From Wocania ichthyoenteri Th78 (lineage in GTDB: Bacteria; Bacteroidota; Bacteroidia; Flavobacteriales; Flavobacteriaceae), in NCBI RefSeq assembly GCF_000789235.1, contig NZ_KN525716.1, positions 960,071 through 1,024,070 of the forward strand: 64,000 nucleotides of DNA, in the 5' to 3' direction. Shown in pieces: positions 42,294 to 50,069 of the stretch. The notes beneath the pieces are model-generated. The model made no database searches, was not told the origin of the DNA, and was given only the letters and a program-made list of their open reading frames with translations. Numbering within the stretch: the stretch's first letter is position 1; every line of letters starts with the position of its first letter. The position numbers were made by a program, and so were the translations under genes.

Positions 42294-42828
42294 TTTTTTT
42301 AAGTGTTAACAGTTCTTGTAATTTTGCTTTACCTCTCGATAATTGTGTTCGTGATGCAACTTCCGTAATATTTATAATCTCCGAAATTTCTTGATGATCG
42401 TAACCTTCAATTAAATACAGCATCACCACATATTGGTATTTATCTGGTAAATTATTAATTGCCTTTTTTACATCATTTAATGTAATGGCATCTTCTACTA
42501 ACCATTTGTCCTCAACTTCTGTATCAATAACTTTTAGATGCACCTCATCCAATTCAACAAGTTTTTGCTTTTTAGATTTTAAGAAATCAATACTTTTATT
42601 AACAACAATACGTTTTAACCATGCACCAAAAGTAACTTCTGCTTTATATTGATGCAGTTTAGAAAACGCTTTTATAAAGGCCTCTTGCACCACATCTTCG
42701 GCATCATTAGCATCTTTTAAAAATCGGTTTGCCACAATATACATCCCGTCGCAGTACTGGTTGTATAACTGCAATTGTGCTTTACGATTGTTTTGTTTAC
42801 ATTGTTCAATAATGTCAACTTTAAACAT
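42277..42828 (-). CDS. ECF-type RNA polymerase sigma factor
   Basis: The 183-residue protein has region 2 (QLYNQYCDGMYIVANRFLKD and DAEDVVQEAFIKAF, residues about 20-60) and region 4 (LPDKYQYVVMLYLIEGYDHQ and EISEIINITEVASRTQLSRG, residues about 120-165), with no region 3, as in extracytoplasmic-function sigma factors. It directs transcription of an envelope-response set. The anti-sigma gene overlaps its end and the DUF4097-like secreted protein follows. Confidence 0.92.
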   Translation of the reverse strand: MFKVDIIEQCKQNNRKAQLQLYNQYCDGMYIVANRFLKDANDAEDVVQEAFIKAFSKLHQYKAEVTFGAWLKRIVVNKSIDFLKSKKQKLVELDEVHLKVIDTEVEDKWLVEDAITLNDVKKAINNLPDKYQYVVMLYLIEGYDHQEISEIINITEVASRTQLSRGKAKLQELLTLKKNGTRY

Positions 42829-42926
42829 GCTAATTCTACTTTTGGTTTAAGTTAGTCATTATAAAAGACGACAAAAAAAGTGTCGTGTTGCAAAAATGAA
42901 TGTTTTTTTCAGAATAATAAAAATTT

Positions 42927-43051
42927 GGGCGTTACCCTAGCCTTTCGACTACGCTCAAGATGGCAGGTCGGGCTATCCGCTATATCTTTTATTTGGTAAC
43001 TTCGAGATCCTCAGTCACCAAATAAAAGGGTGTCGCTACTATCCTTAACGC
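42927..43051 (+). repeat. Type-3 palindromic repeat, 125-bp copy
   Basis: It starts GGGCGTTACCC, contains CGGGCTATCCGCTATATC, has an inner stem ATTTGGTAAC/CACCAAAT, and ends CCTTAACGC. The outer stem is GCGTTA/TAACGC. It lies in the 400-base gap between the sigma gene and DUF2911, where no gene is seen. Confidence 0.75.
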
Positions 43052-43228
43052 GTGCTAATCTACAAATGACAGTGTTAAACAGCTATCGAAATTTCAATTT
43101 ATGATGGCTATATATCATCTGTCATCCATCAAAAAAATAATTACACAACAAAGCTAAATAAATCTGCGTTTCAATTTTATTAATTATTACTTTTTAAAGT
43201 ATCTTTAGCTCATAATAAATTACTCTCT

Positions 43229-43783
43229 ATGAATACCTTTTTAAAACGCGTTTTATTTATATTATCATTTATTGCTTTAGGGCTTTTTTTATATTCTTAT
43301 TTTGTTGAAAATATTTTCGCAAGTCGGTTAAGCCCTAAAGATACTGTAGAATTCAAGTTAAATGATTTAAAACTGGAGGTATTTTATAACAGACCATCGA
43401 AAAAAGACCGTGAAGTTTTTGGTGCATTGGTGCCATTTAATCAAGTATGGCGAACAGGTGCCAACGAAGCGACGACATTTGAAACCAATCAAACACTCGA
43501 TGTTAATGGTATGCCTTTACCAAAAGGAAAATACACACTTTGGACTGTACCAAAAGATAGTGTTTGGACTGTAATATTTAACTCAAAGCAATATCCTTGG
43601 GGTGTTACTAACGAAATGAAACCGTATTGGGATCCTAATTACGATGTTTTAAATGTTGATATTCCCGTTGAAAAACTTGACACTACGGTTGAACAATTTA
43701 CTATAGCCTTCGATAACTCAACAGATAACCTTTTTTTAACCTTGGCTTGGGATGATGTAAAAGTTTCAGTGCCGTTAAAATGA
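43229..43783 (+). CDS. DUF2911 domain protein
   Basis: The 184-residue protein has an N-terminal membrane helix or signal anchor (VLFILSFIALGLFLYSYFV) and the DUF2911 domain: YNRPSKKDREVFGALVPF near residue 53, VWRTGANEATTFET, and PLPKGKYTLWTVPKDSVWTV. The domain is common in secreted Bacteroidota proteins, with no established activity. It is probably attached to the inner membrane or exported. It is monocistronic by spacing. Confidence 0.87.
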   Translation: MNTFLKRVLFILSFIALGLFLYSYFVENIFASRLSPKDTVEFKLNDLKLEVFYNRPSKKDREVFGALVPFNQVWRTGANEATTFETNQTLDVNGMPLPKGKYTLWTVPKDSVWTVIFNSKQYPWGVTNEMKPYWDPNYDVLNVDIPVEKLDTTVEQFTIAFDNSTDNLFLTLAWDDVKVSVPLK

Positions 43784-43877
43784 GTATTTAGTTGGCAGTA
43801 ACCAGTTTATTATCACCTTTAAATTAAAAACAGCTGATTGAAATATTATTGTAAATTAGACAAACATTTGTGTATTC

Positions 43878-44954
43878 GTGGCAAAAGAAAAAAAATCAGC
43901 TTTAAAAGAAAATGAAGGCGTTTCTCAGTCAGAAATTACCAATAGCACTTCTATTAAAAACATAAAAAAGAAACGGAATACTAAAATCAACTCAAAAACT
44001 TTAGTAGCATCCATCTTAAAAAAAGATATAACGGCGTTAAGTAGAGCTATTACTTTAGTTGAAAGTAAAAACGTAGAGCATTTAGATATTGCAAATAGTA
44101 TTATAAAACAGTGTTTACCACACGCTAACAACTCCATTAGAATAGGCATAACTGGTGTTCCTGGAGTTGGAAAAAGCACCTTTATTGAAACCTTTGGCAA
44201 ACATTTAACCACTTTAGGAAAACGTGTTGCGGTTTTAGCAATTGACCCCAGTAGCTCGCTTACAAAAGGTAGCATTTTAGGCGATAAAACCCGAATGGAA
44301 GAATTAGTTAAAGACGAGAATGCGTATATCCGTCCGTCTGCATCAGGAAAATCGCTTGGTGGTGTTGCCAGAAAAACACGTGAAAGTATTATTTTATGTG
44401 AGGCTGCTGGTTTTGATGTTATTATTATTGAAACCGTTGGCGTTGGGCAAAGTGAAACTAGCGTACACAGTATGGTCGATTTCTTTTTATTATTGAAACT
44501 AGCTGGTGCTGGCGACGAACTACAAGGTATTAAGCGTGGTATTATAGAAATGGCAGATACTATTGCAATTAACAAAGCCGATGGCGATAATTTAAAACCT
44601 GCCAAACTTGCTAAGGTAGAATTCAACAGAGCTCTTCACCTCTACCCTCAAAAAAACTCGGATTGGCAACCTAAAGTAATGCTGTGCAGTGCAATAAAAA
44701 ACGAAGGGATTGATACTATTTGGAATGTTATTAAAGAGTATATTGAAATCACTACTAAAAATAATTATTTCTACACCAAAAGAAATGAACAAAATAAGTT
44801 TTGGCTTATTCAAACCATTGAAGAGCAATTAAAATCTGATTTTTTTAACCGACCAGATATTAAAAAAGAGTTGGCAACACAATTACATTTAATAGAAAAT
44901 AACAAAACCACCCCTTTTGCCGCTGCTTATTATTTGTTGAATCTTACGCACTAA
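43878..44954 (+). CDS. meaB: Methylmalonyl-CoA mutase-associated GTPase MeaB
   Basis: MeaB is a G3E GTPase that loads adenosylcobalamin onto methylmalonyl-CoA mutase and protects the enzyme. The 358-residue protein has Walker A GITGVPGVGKSTFIETFG near residue 95, LAIDPSSSLTKGSILGDKTR, ASGKSLGGVARKTRE, IIETVGVGQSETSVHSMVDF and NKADGD (base specificity). The first 45 residues are a Lys-rich extension that is not part of the core. The start is GTG at 43878. It ends 4 bases inside the convergent PAP2 gene. The mutase itself is not in the window; the B12 adenosyltransferase is at 20493. Confidence 0.92.
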   Translation: MAKEKKSALKENEGVSQSEITNSTSIKNIKKKRNTKINSKTLVASILKKDITALSRAITLVESKNVEHLDIANSIIKQCLPHANNSIRIGITGVPGVGKSTFIETFGKHLTTLGKRVAVLAIDPSSSLTKGSILGDKTRMEELVKDENAYIRPSASGKSLGGVARKTRESIILCEAAGFDVIIIETVGVGQSETSVHSMVDFFLLLKLAGAGDELQGIKRGIIEMADTIAINKADGDNLKPAKLAKVEFNRALHLYPQKNSDWQPKVMLCSAIKNEGIDTIWNVIKEYIEITTKNNYFYTKRNEQNKFWLIQTIEEQLKSDFFNRPDIKKELATQLHLIENNKTTPFAAAYYLLNLTH

Positions 44955-45520
44955 CATTTTACATATCGTTTTAAAAGATGCTTTGCTAATTTATAAAATA
45001 AAAACCCAGAAATGGCTCCAAAAGTTAATCCGCAAATAACATCCAGTGGATAATGCACGCCAACATAAATTCTGCTATATGCTAAAACAGCACTCCAAAA
45101 CAATAAAATAAAAATGAGGTTTTTATAATACGTTTTAAGCATTAGTCCAGCGAATACAGCTACTGCCATTGAGTTTGATGCATGCCCAGAGAAGAAACCA
45201 TATTTTCCACAACGTACTGCTATAAAACGCATTTGGTCTATTAAATCGGCTTCCCCACATGGTCGCGGACGCATAAAACCACGTTTAAAAACATTAGTTA
45301 TTTGATCAGTAAACGTTATCATTAAAGCCACAACCAAAACAAAAATCAATAGAGATTTAGCTCCAAATTTTTTATATAACAGAAATAACAGAAAAGCATA
45401 TAATGGTATTGATGCAAGTTTGTCTGTTATAACCAGCCATAAATTATCCCACGATTCGGCACCCAAGTTGTTTAAAAACAAAAAGAGTTCGGTGTCATAT
45501 TCTAAAAGCTGATCTATCAT
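44951..45520 (-). CDS. PAP2-family membrane phosphatase
   Basis: The 189-residue protein has about five membrane helices and the three phosphatase motifs: KRGFMRPRPCGE near residue 77 (KxxxxxxRP), YGFFSGHASNSMAVAVFAG near residue 110 (SGH) and YSRIYVGVHYPLDVICG near residue 150 (SRxxxxxHxxxD). Such enzymes dephosphorylate undecaprenyl pyrophosphate or phosphatidate, or lipid A, at the periplasmic face. An undecaprenyl pyrophosphatase role would help recycle carrier lipid for the polysaccharide pathway. The substrate is unproven. Confidence 0.9.
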   Translation of the reverse strand: MIDQLLEYDTELFLFLNNLGAESWDNLWLVITDKLASIPLYAFLLFLLYKKFGAKSLLIFVLVVALMITFTDQITNVFKRGFMRPRPCGEADLIDQMRFIAVRCGKYGFFSGHASNSMAVAVFAGLMLKTYYKNLIFILLFWSAVLAYSRIYVGVHYPLDVICGLTFGAISGFLFYKLAKHLLKRYVKC

Positions 45521-45534
45521 TTATAGTTATAGGT

Positions 45535-45762
45535 TTAATCTTTATACTTTGCGATTTCATTGTCGTAAAACTCGGTAGCTAATTTTATGGCAGTTTCTGT
45601 TTCGGTTTCTAATTCTTTTTCATCATCTGCATCAAAATCTTCAAACCATTCTACTTCATCATCTTCAAGATTAATAATAAACCTAGGGAATTCCGTATGA
45701 ATTACATAAATAGCATTTGGATATTCTGTATTATCACCGAGTATAAACTTTGGAAGTGTCAT
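45535..45762 (-). CDS. Small acidic conserved protein
   Basis: The 75-residue protein begins MTLPKFILGDNTEYPNAIYV, has FIINLEDDEVEWFEDFDADD in the middle and a Glu-rich helix at the end. It is soluble and strongly acidic. Similar small proteins occur widely in Bacteroidota without a known role. It lies 14 bases from both the MATE gene and the PAP2 gene, so the three are probably one operon on the minus strand. Confidence 0.75.
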   Translation of the reverse strand: MTLPKFILGDNTEYPNAIYVIHTEFPRFIINLEDDEVEWFEDFDADDEKELETETETAIKLATEFYDNEIAKYKD

Positions 45763-45775
45763 TTTTTGAAAATTA

Positions 45776-47152
45776 TTAGTTATTAGACAAAATTAACTTT
45801 TTAGTTAGATAATTAAATCGAATATATAATAAAATAGCAGCTGTTGTTAAACCTGCTAGTAATCCTAACCAAATACCAAAACTTCCATAAGCTTCTTCTT
45901 TACCAAAAAACCAACTTATAGGGAAGCCAATTAGCCAATACGAAATAAAGGTAATAATAGTTGGTATTTTAACATCTTGCAATCCGCGTAAAGCACCTAA
46001 AACAACAACCTGAATACTATCACTTATTTGAAAAATTGCAGCAGCTATTAATAATTTTGAAGCAATTGAAACTACCTCGATATTATCAACTAAGTTTTTA
46101 GCATCGTCAAAATCGACATATATTTTTGGCAACTGAGTATGAAATGCGAAGAAAATAATGGCAAAACCGACAGCAAATATGGTTCCCATTAAAAATAGAG
46201 AAAATGCAATACGGCGTAACTCAAAATATTTTTTCAATCCTTTTTGATTACCAACTCTAACCATAGATGCTACACTTAACCCCATAGCAATCATAAACGT
46301 CATAGAAGACAAGTTTAGTGCAATTTGGTTTGCCGCTTGCGGGTTTTTACCTAATAGGCCACTTAACCATATTGCTGCAGTAAAAATAGCTACTTCAAAA
46401 AACATTTGCATTGCACTTGGAGCGCCTAGATTTATAATTTTTTTAAGCATTAATTTATTAAGCACAAAAAACTTGATATTGGTTACAAAGGTTTTCGATT
46501 TTTCTTTTCCTTTTAATAAAAACCATAAATACCAAACCATAATAAATCTTGATATTAAAGTCCCATAGGCAGCACCAACAATTCCTAATTCTGGAAATCC
46601 GAACTTTCCAAAAATCAAAATATAGTTTAAAAGCACATTTATAATATTTGCTAAAACAGTAGCATACATAGGGTATTTAGTCATAGATAATCCATCACTA
46701 AACTGTTTAAAACCTTGGAAAACTATAAGTGGAATTAATGAAAAAGCCACTAAATCTAAATACGGAATAGCCAATTCTACAACCTCAACAGGTTGCTTCA
46801 TTAAATACATAAGTGGTTTTGCAAAAAATACAACTAGAAATAATAAAATACCTAAAACAGTACATAAAAATAAACCGTGTTTAAATGACGATTTCCCTTT
46901 AGCAAAATCCTCCTCCGCATCAGCTTCAGCAGCTAAAGGTGTTATGGCTGTTGAAAAACCAATACCCAAAGACATAGCAATAAACATAAAACTATTACCC
47001 AAAGATACAGCAGCAAGTTCTGCAGTTCCTAATTGACCAACCATAATATTGTCAATAAAGCTAACAAAAGTGTGCCCTAACATTCCTAGCATAACTGGTG
47101 CTGCCAATTGCCAATTGTATTTAAATTCTTTTGTGTAATTTTTTAATTGCAT
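45776..47152 (-). CDS. MATE-family efflux transporter
   Basis: The 458-residue protein has twelve hydrophobic segments and family motifs such as LAAPVMLGMLGHTFVSFIDN with IMVGQLGTAELAAVSLGNS at the start and GVVGAAYGTLISRF-like sequence (GIVGAAYGTLISRF) near residue 185. MATE proteins expel cationic drugs or metabolites in exchange for Na+ or H+ at the inner membrane. It heads a small minus-strand operon with the 75-residue protein and PAP2. The promoter at 47157-47187 would give an almost leaderless message. Confidence 0.92.
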   Translation of the reverse strand: MQLKNYTKEFKYNWQLAAPVMLGMLGHTFVSFIDNIMVGQLGTAELAAVSLGNSFMFIAMSLGIGFSTAITPLAAEADAEEDFAKGKSSFKHGLFLCTVLGILLFLVVFFAKPLMYLMKQPVEVVELAIPYLDLVAFSLIPLIVFQGFKQFSDGLSMTKYPMYATVLANIINVLLNYILIFGKFGFPELGIVGAAYGTLISRFIMVWYLWFLLKGKEKSKTFVTNIKFFVLNKLMLKKIINLGAPSAMQMFFEVAIFTAAIWLSGLLGKNPQAANQIALNLSSMTFMIAMGLSVASMVRVGNQKGLKKYFELRRIAFSLFLMGTIFAVGFAIIFFAFHTQLPKIYVDFDDAKNLVDNIEVVSIASKLLIAAAIFQISDSIQVVVLGALRGLQDVKIPTIITFISYWLIGFPISWFFGKEEAYGSFGIWLGLLAGLTTAAILLYIRFNYLTKKLILSNN

Positions 47153-47156
47153 GATG

Positions 47157-47187
47157 CAAAAGTAAACTTATGCATTGTGTTTACCAA
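47157..47187 (-). promoter_or_regulatory. Promoter of the MATE operon
   Basis: On the minus strand, TTG (47187-47185) and TACTTTTG (47164-47157) are 20 bases apart, fitting the Bacteroidota consensus. The -7 box ends only 4 bases before the ATG at 47152, so the transcript would start at or next to the start codon. Confidence 0.6.
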
Positions 47188-47368
47188 TTTTGTAATATTC
47201 TTTTAAATGTTAATAACTCAATATAATTTTTAAACATTTTACAGAAGTATTTTCATACATTCGTCACGCTTTAAAAAGCATTCTCTAACTAACAATTTAT
47301 AGCACTTAGAAACATAATAGCATTATTTTATAGGGATTAAAAATATTATGGCTTATCGTTTCATTATT

Positions 47369-47398
47369 AAGGAGGAAATTAATTTCCTCCTTTTTATT
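47369..47398 (+). terminator. Orphan intrinsic terminator
   Basis: AAGGAGGAAATT and AATTTCCTCCTT form a perfect 12-base palindrome followed by TTTATTT. The T-rich side faces the plus strand, yet no plus-strand gene lies between the divergent MATE promoter and this point. The 314-base gap from 47153 to 47466 contains nothing else that I recognise, so an unannotated short transcript may end here. Confidence 0.7.
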
Positions 47399-47466
47399 TC
47401 TAATTAACATTCCTTTTAGAATTTTGAATTATCACTTTTAGTATATTGTGATAAATACTGTTTTTT

Positions 47467-48405
47467 ATGAAACATTTATTAATACTCTTTTTTACTTTCA
47501 ATATCTTTTTTGGTTTTTCTCAACAAACCATTACTCCTTTTTTAGAAGATATTGTAAAACAATTTCCAAATGTAAGAGATATTGCCATTGCTCCTAACGG
47601 AAATGAAATTATGTTCTCTGCACAAAGTGTTATGGGAAATACATCGGCTATTATTACTATAACAAAAGAAAGCGGAGAATGGAGTAATCCCAAAGTAGCA
47701 TCATTTTCTGGTCAGTTTTTCGATTTAGAGCCTTTCTTTTCTCACGATGGTTTAAAGCTTTATTTTGTATCGACAAGACCATTAGATCACTCAAACAATA
47801 CACCCAAAGATTTTGATATTTGGTTTGTAGAGCGACATGATTTAAAAAGCAATTGGTCTAAACCAATAAATATGGGAAGCCCTATAAATACAGAACATGG
47901 AGAATTTTATCCATCAATAGCTAAAAATGGAAATTTTTACTTTACACGAGATAACCCTAAGTTAAAACAAAAGGATGATATTTATATGAGTGAAAACATT
48001 AATGGAAAATTAAATGAACCCAAAGTATTACCAAACACTATTAATTCTGAAGGATACGAATACAATGCGTTTATTGCTCCTGATGAATCTTACTTAATTT
48101 ATGGCTGTTATAACAGAAAAGATGGTTTGGGTAGTGGCGATTTATATATAAGCTATAATACAATTGAGGGCTGGACAAAAGCTAAAAACTTAGGTGATAA
48201 AATAAATTCAACAAAAATGGATTATTGCCCATTTGTAGATATAAAAACCAACACCCTTTACTTTACAAGTAAATTAGATAACACAAAAACTAAATTTGAA
48301 AAACCTCAATCCATTGAAGATTTACTTGATGAATTTAACAAATACGATAATGGACTGAGTAGATTGTATAAGATTACTTTTAATTCTAATGCGTTTAAAA
48401 ATTAA
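47467..48405 (+). CDS. Secreted PD40 (TolB-like) beta-propeller protein
   Basis: The 312-residue protein begins MKHLLILFFTFNIFFGFSQQ, a signal peptide. It has repeated propeller-blade signatures: VRDIAIAPNGNEIMFSAQS, LEPFFSHDGLKLYFVSTRP, GEFYPSIAKNGNFYFTRDN, YEYNAFIAPDESYLIYGCY and MDYCPFVDIKTNTLYFTSK, i.e. five or more PD40 repeats. It probably folds as a periplasmic or surface beta-propeller for protein binding. It ends 3 bases from the convergent XRE gene. The partner is unknown. Confidence 0.85.
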   Translation: MKHLLILFFTFNIFFGFSQQTITPFLEDIVKQFPNVRDIAIAPNGNEIMFSAQSVMGNTSAIITITKESGEWSNPKVASFSGQFFDLEPFFSHDGLKLYFVSTRPLDHSNNTPKDFDIWFVERHDLKSNWSKPINMGSPINTEHGEFYPSIAKNGNFYFTRDNPKLKQKDDIYMSENINGKLNEPKVLPNTINSEGYEYNAFIAPDESYLIYGCYNRKDGLGSGDLYISYNTIEGWTKAKNLGDKINSTKMDYCPFVDIKTNTLYFTSKLDNTKTKFEKPQSIEDLLDEFNKYDNGLSRLYKITFNSNAFKN

Positions 48406-48407
48406 TT

Positions 48408-49013
48408 TTAGACTCTTAGAAAATTAATTTTTGGAAAATACCTAATATTTTTTTCTTTATAAATTCTGTAAGAATTAATAAGAATCATTATGAAGTTAAA
48501 GCAATACATTACTACCACAAGAATCATCTGATTTCTCAAATTATTAATAATTATTGTTGGACTTATCACTCCAGTAGTATCTAATTTATTGGTCAATAAT
48601 AATGCATTACAAATAAAGCCAACAGAAAAAATTATTATCCAAGTTATTTGAAAATTAATAATTGATTTCGCCAAAACATTTACATTTTTTAATTTATCTT
48701 TTTTAGAAATCCACATAATCAATGGAATAATTATACCTAATAATGGAAAAAACAAAAAAGAAAGAGCAGACAAATTTAAAGCCTGCAAGTAGCCCTTATC
48801 TTCTTGTAAAGTCCAATCAACTAACTCATCGGGTGTAACATTTAGTGCATTTGCTAATCGCTTAAAAGTATCACCTCGTGGTTCGGTTTCGCCATTTTCT
48901 ATTCTTTGAATAGTTCTTAAACTTAAACCTGAAATTTCAGTTAACTCTTCTTGAGAAAACCCTTTTCTCTTTCTTAATTCTTTAACTCGGTTTGCTAAAT
49001 TTTTGTTCTTCAT
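48408..49013 (-). CDS. XRE-family regulator with membrane domain
   Basis: Residues 1-65 are a Cro/CI helix-turn-helix: VKELRKRKGFSQEELTEISG and LSLRTIQRIENGETEPRG, then FKRLANALNVTPDELV. The remainder has three to four hydrophobic segments (LSALSFLFFPLLGIIIPLI, IIFSVGFICNALLL, LVVVMYCFNFIMILINS), so the regulator is tethered to the membrane. A TACATTTG -7 box lies upstream at 49045-49038. It may sense a membrane signal. Targets are unknown. Confidence 0.88.
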   Translation of the reverse strand: MKNKNLANRVKELRKRKGFSQEELTEISGLSLRTIQRIENGETEPRGDTFKRLANALNVTPDELVDWTLQEDKGYLQALNLSALSFLFFPLLGIIIPLIMWISKKDKLKNVNVLAKSIINFQITWIIIFSVGFICNALLLTNKLDTTGVISPTIIINNLRNQMILVVVMYCFNFIMILINSYRIYKEKNIRYFPKINFLRV

Positions 49014-49127
49014 TTTAGTAGTATAAATTATTTAGAACAAATGTAGTTTCCTGTTGTATGATTGATACCGTCAAGCATATGTCATTCTTACGTCATATAC
49101 GCCAAACACAAATATTCAATTGAAAAA

Positions 49128-50069
49128 TTATAGTTCAGAAACTTCTTTTTTAGCAATTTCAAATTCATTCATTATATCCTCAACTATTTTAGCCACAGGT
49201 TTTATATCGTGAATTAATCCTGCTATTTGCCCAATTTCTAATTCGCCTTCTTCTAAATCGCCTTCAAACATGCCATGTTTTGCTCGCGCTCGTCCTAATA
49301 ACTCTTTTAATTGTTCTGGTGTTGGAGAAACTTTATATAATTGCTGAATATCGTTATAAAATTTATTCTTAATTAATCTTACAGGAGCTAATTCTTTCAA
49401 AGTTAATTGGGTATCGCCTTCTTTGGCATCAACAACAACTCGCTTAAAATCAATGTGTGCCGAACTTTCTTCACTAGCTACAAATCGGCTTCCTACTTGC
49501 ACGCCATCGGCTCCTAGAATCATGGTTGCTAACATCGCTTTTCCTGTGGCAATTCCACCTGCAGCGATCAATGGAACTTTTATCTGCTCTTTAACCATAG
49601 GAATAAGTGCTAATGTTGTAGTTTCATCTCTACCGTTATGCCCACCAGCTTCAAAACCTTCAGCTACAATAGCGTCAACGCCTGCTTCTTGTGCTTTTAA
49701 AGCAAACTTAACACTACTTACTACATGCGCAACGGTTATACCTTTATCTTGTAACCAAGATGTCCAAGTTTTTGGGTTTCCTGCTGAAGTGAAAACAATT
49801 TCAACCTCTTCTTCAACAATAATATCCATAATTTCCTGAATGTTCGGATACAACATTGGTACATTTACTCCAAACGGCTTTTGTGTTGCATTCTTACATT
49901 TTTGAATATGTTCACGTAATACTTCTGGGTACATGCTTCCAGCTCCAATTAGTCCTAAAACACCAGCGTTACTAGAAGCTGAAGCTAATTTCCATCCACT
50001 ATTCCAAATCATTCCTGCTTGAATAATGGGATATTTAATGTTGAATAATTCGGTAATTTTATTTGGCAT
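49128..50069 (-). CDS. Nitronate monooxygenase family flavoprotein
   Basis: The 313-residue TIM-barrel protein has YPIIQAGMIWNSGWKLASA at the start, then GLIGAGSMYPEVLREH, IVAEGFEAGGHNGRDETTT near residue 135 and LIAAGGIATGKAMLATMILG with GADGVQVGSRF, the FMN phosphate-binding segment. The family includes nitronate monooxygenases and FabK-type enoyl reductases, so the natural substrate is uncertain. It is cytoplasmic. It starts directly at the end of the subtilase gene (1-base junction), so both are in one minus-strand operon. Confidence 0.88.
   Translation of the reverse strand: MPNKITELFNIKYPIIQAGMIWNSGWKLASASSNAGVLGLIGAGSMYPEVLREHIQKCKNATQKPFGVNVPMLYPNIQEIMDIIVEEEVEIVFTSAGNPKTWTSWLQDKGITVAHVVSSVKFALKAQEAGVDAIVAEGFEAGGHNGRDETTTLALIPMVKEQIKVPLIAAGGIATGKAMLATMILGADGVQVGSRFVASEESSAHIDFKRVVVDAKEGDTQLTLKELAPVRLIKNKFYNDIQQLYKVSPTPEQLKELLGRARAKHGMFEGDLEEGELEIGQIAGLIHDIKPVAKIVEDIMNEFEIAKKEVSEL

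Noticed and set aside
43925-44626. Long minus-strand frame of 233 codons inside meaB
   Set aside because: It is the antisense shadow of a gene with complete G3E motifs, and its product has no recognisable domain.
47349-47408. Nineteen-codon frame beginning MAYRFIIKEE before the PD40 gene
   Set aside because: It reads through the terminator hairpin and has no ribosome-binding or conservation evidence; chance is more likely.
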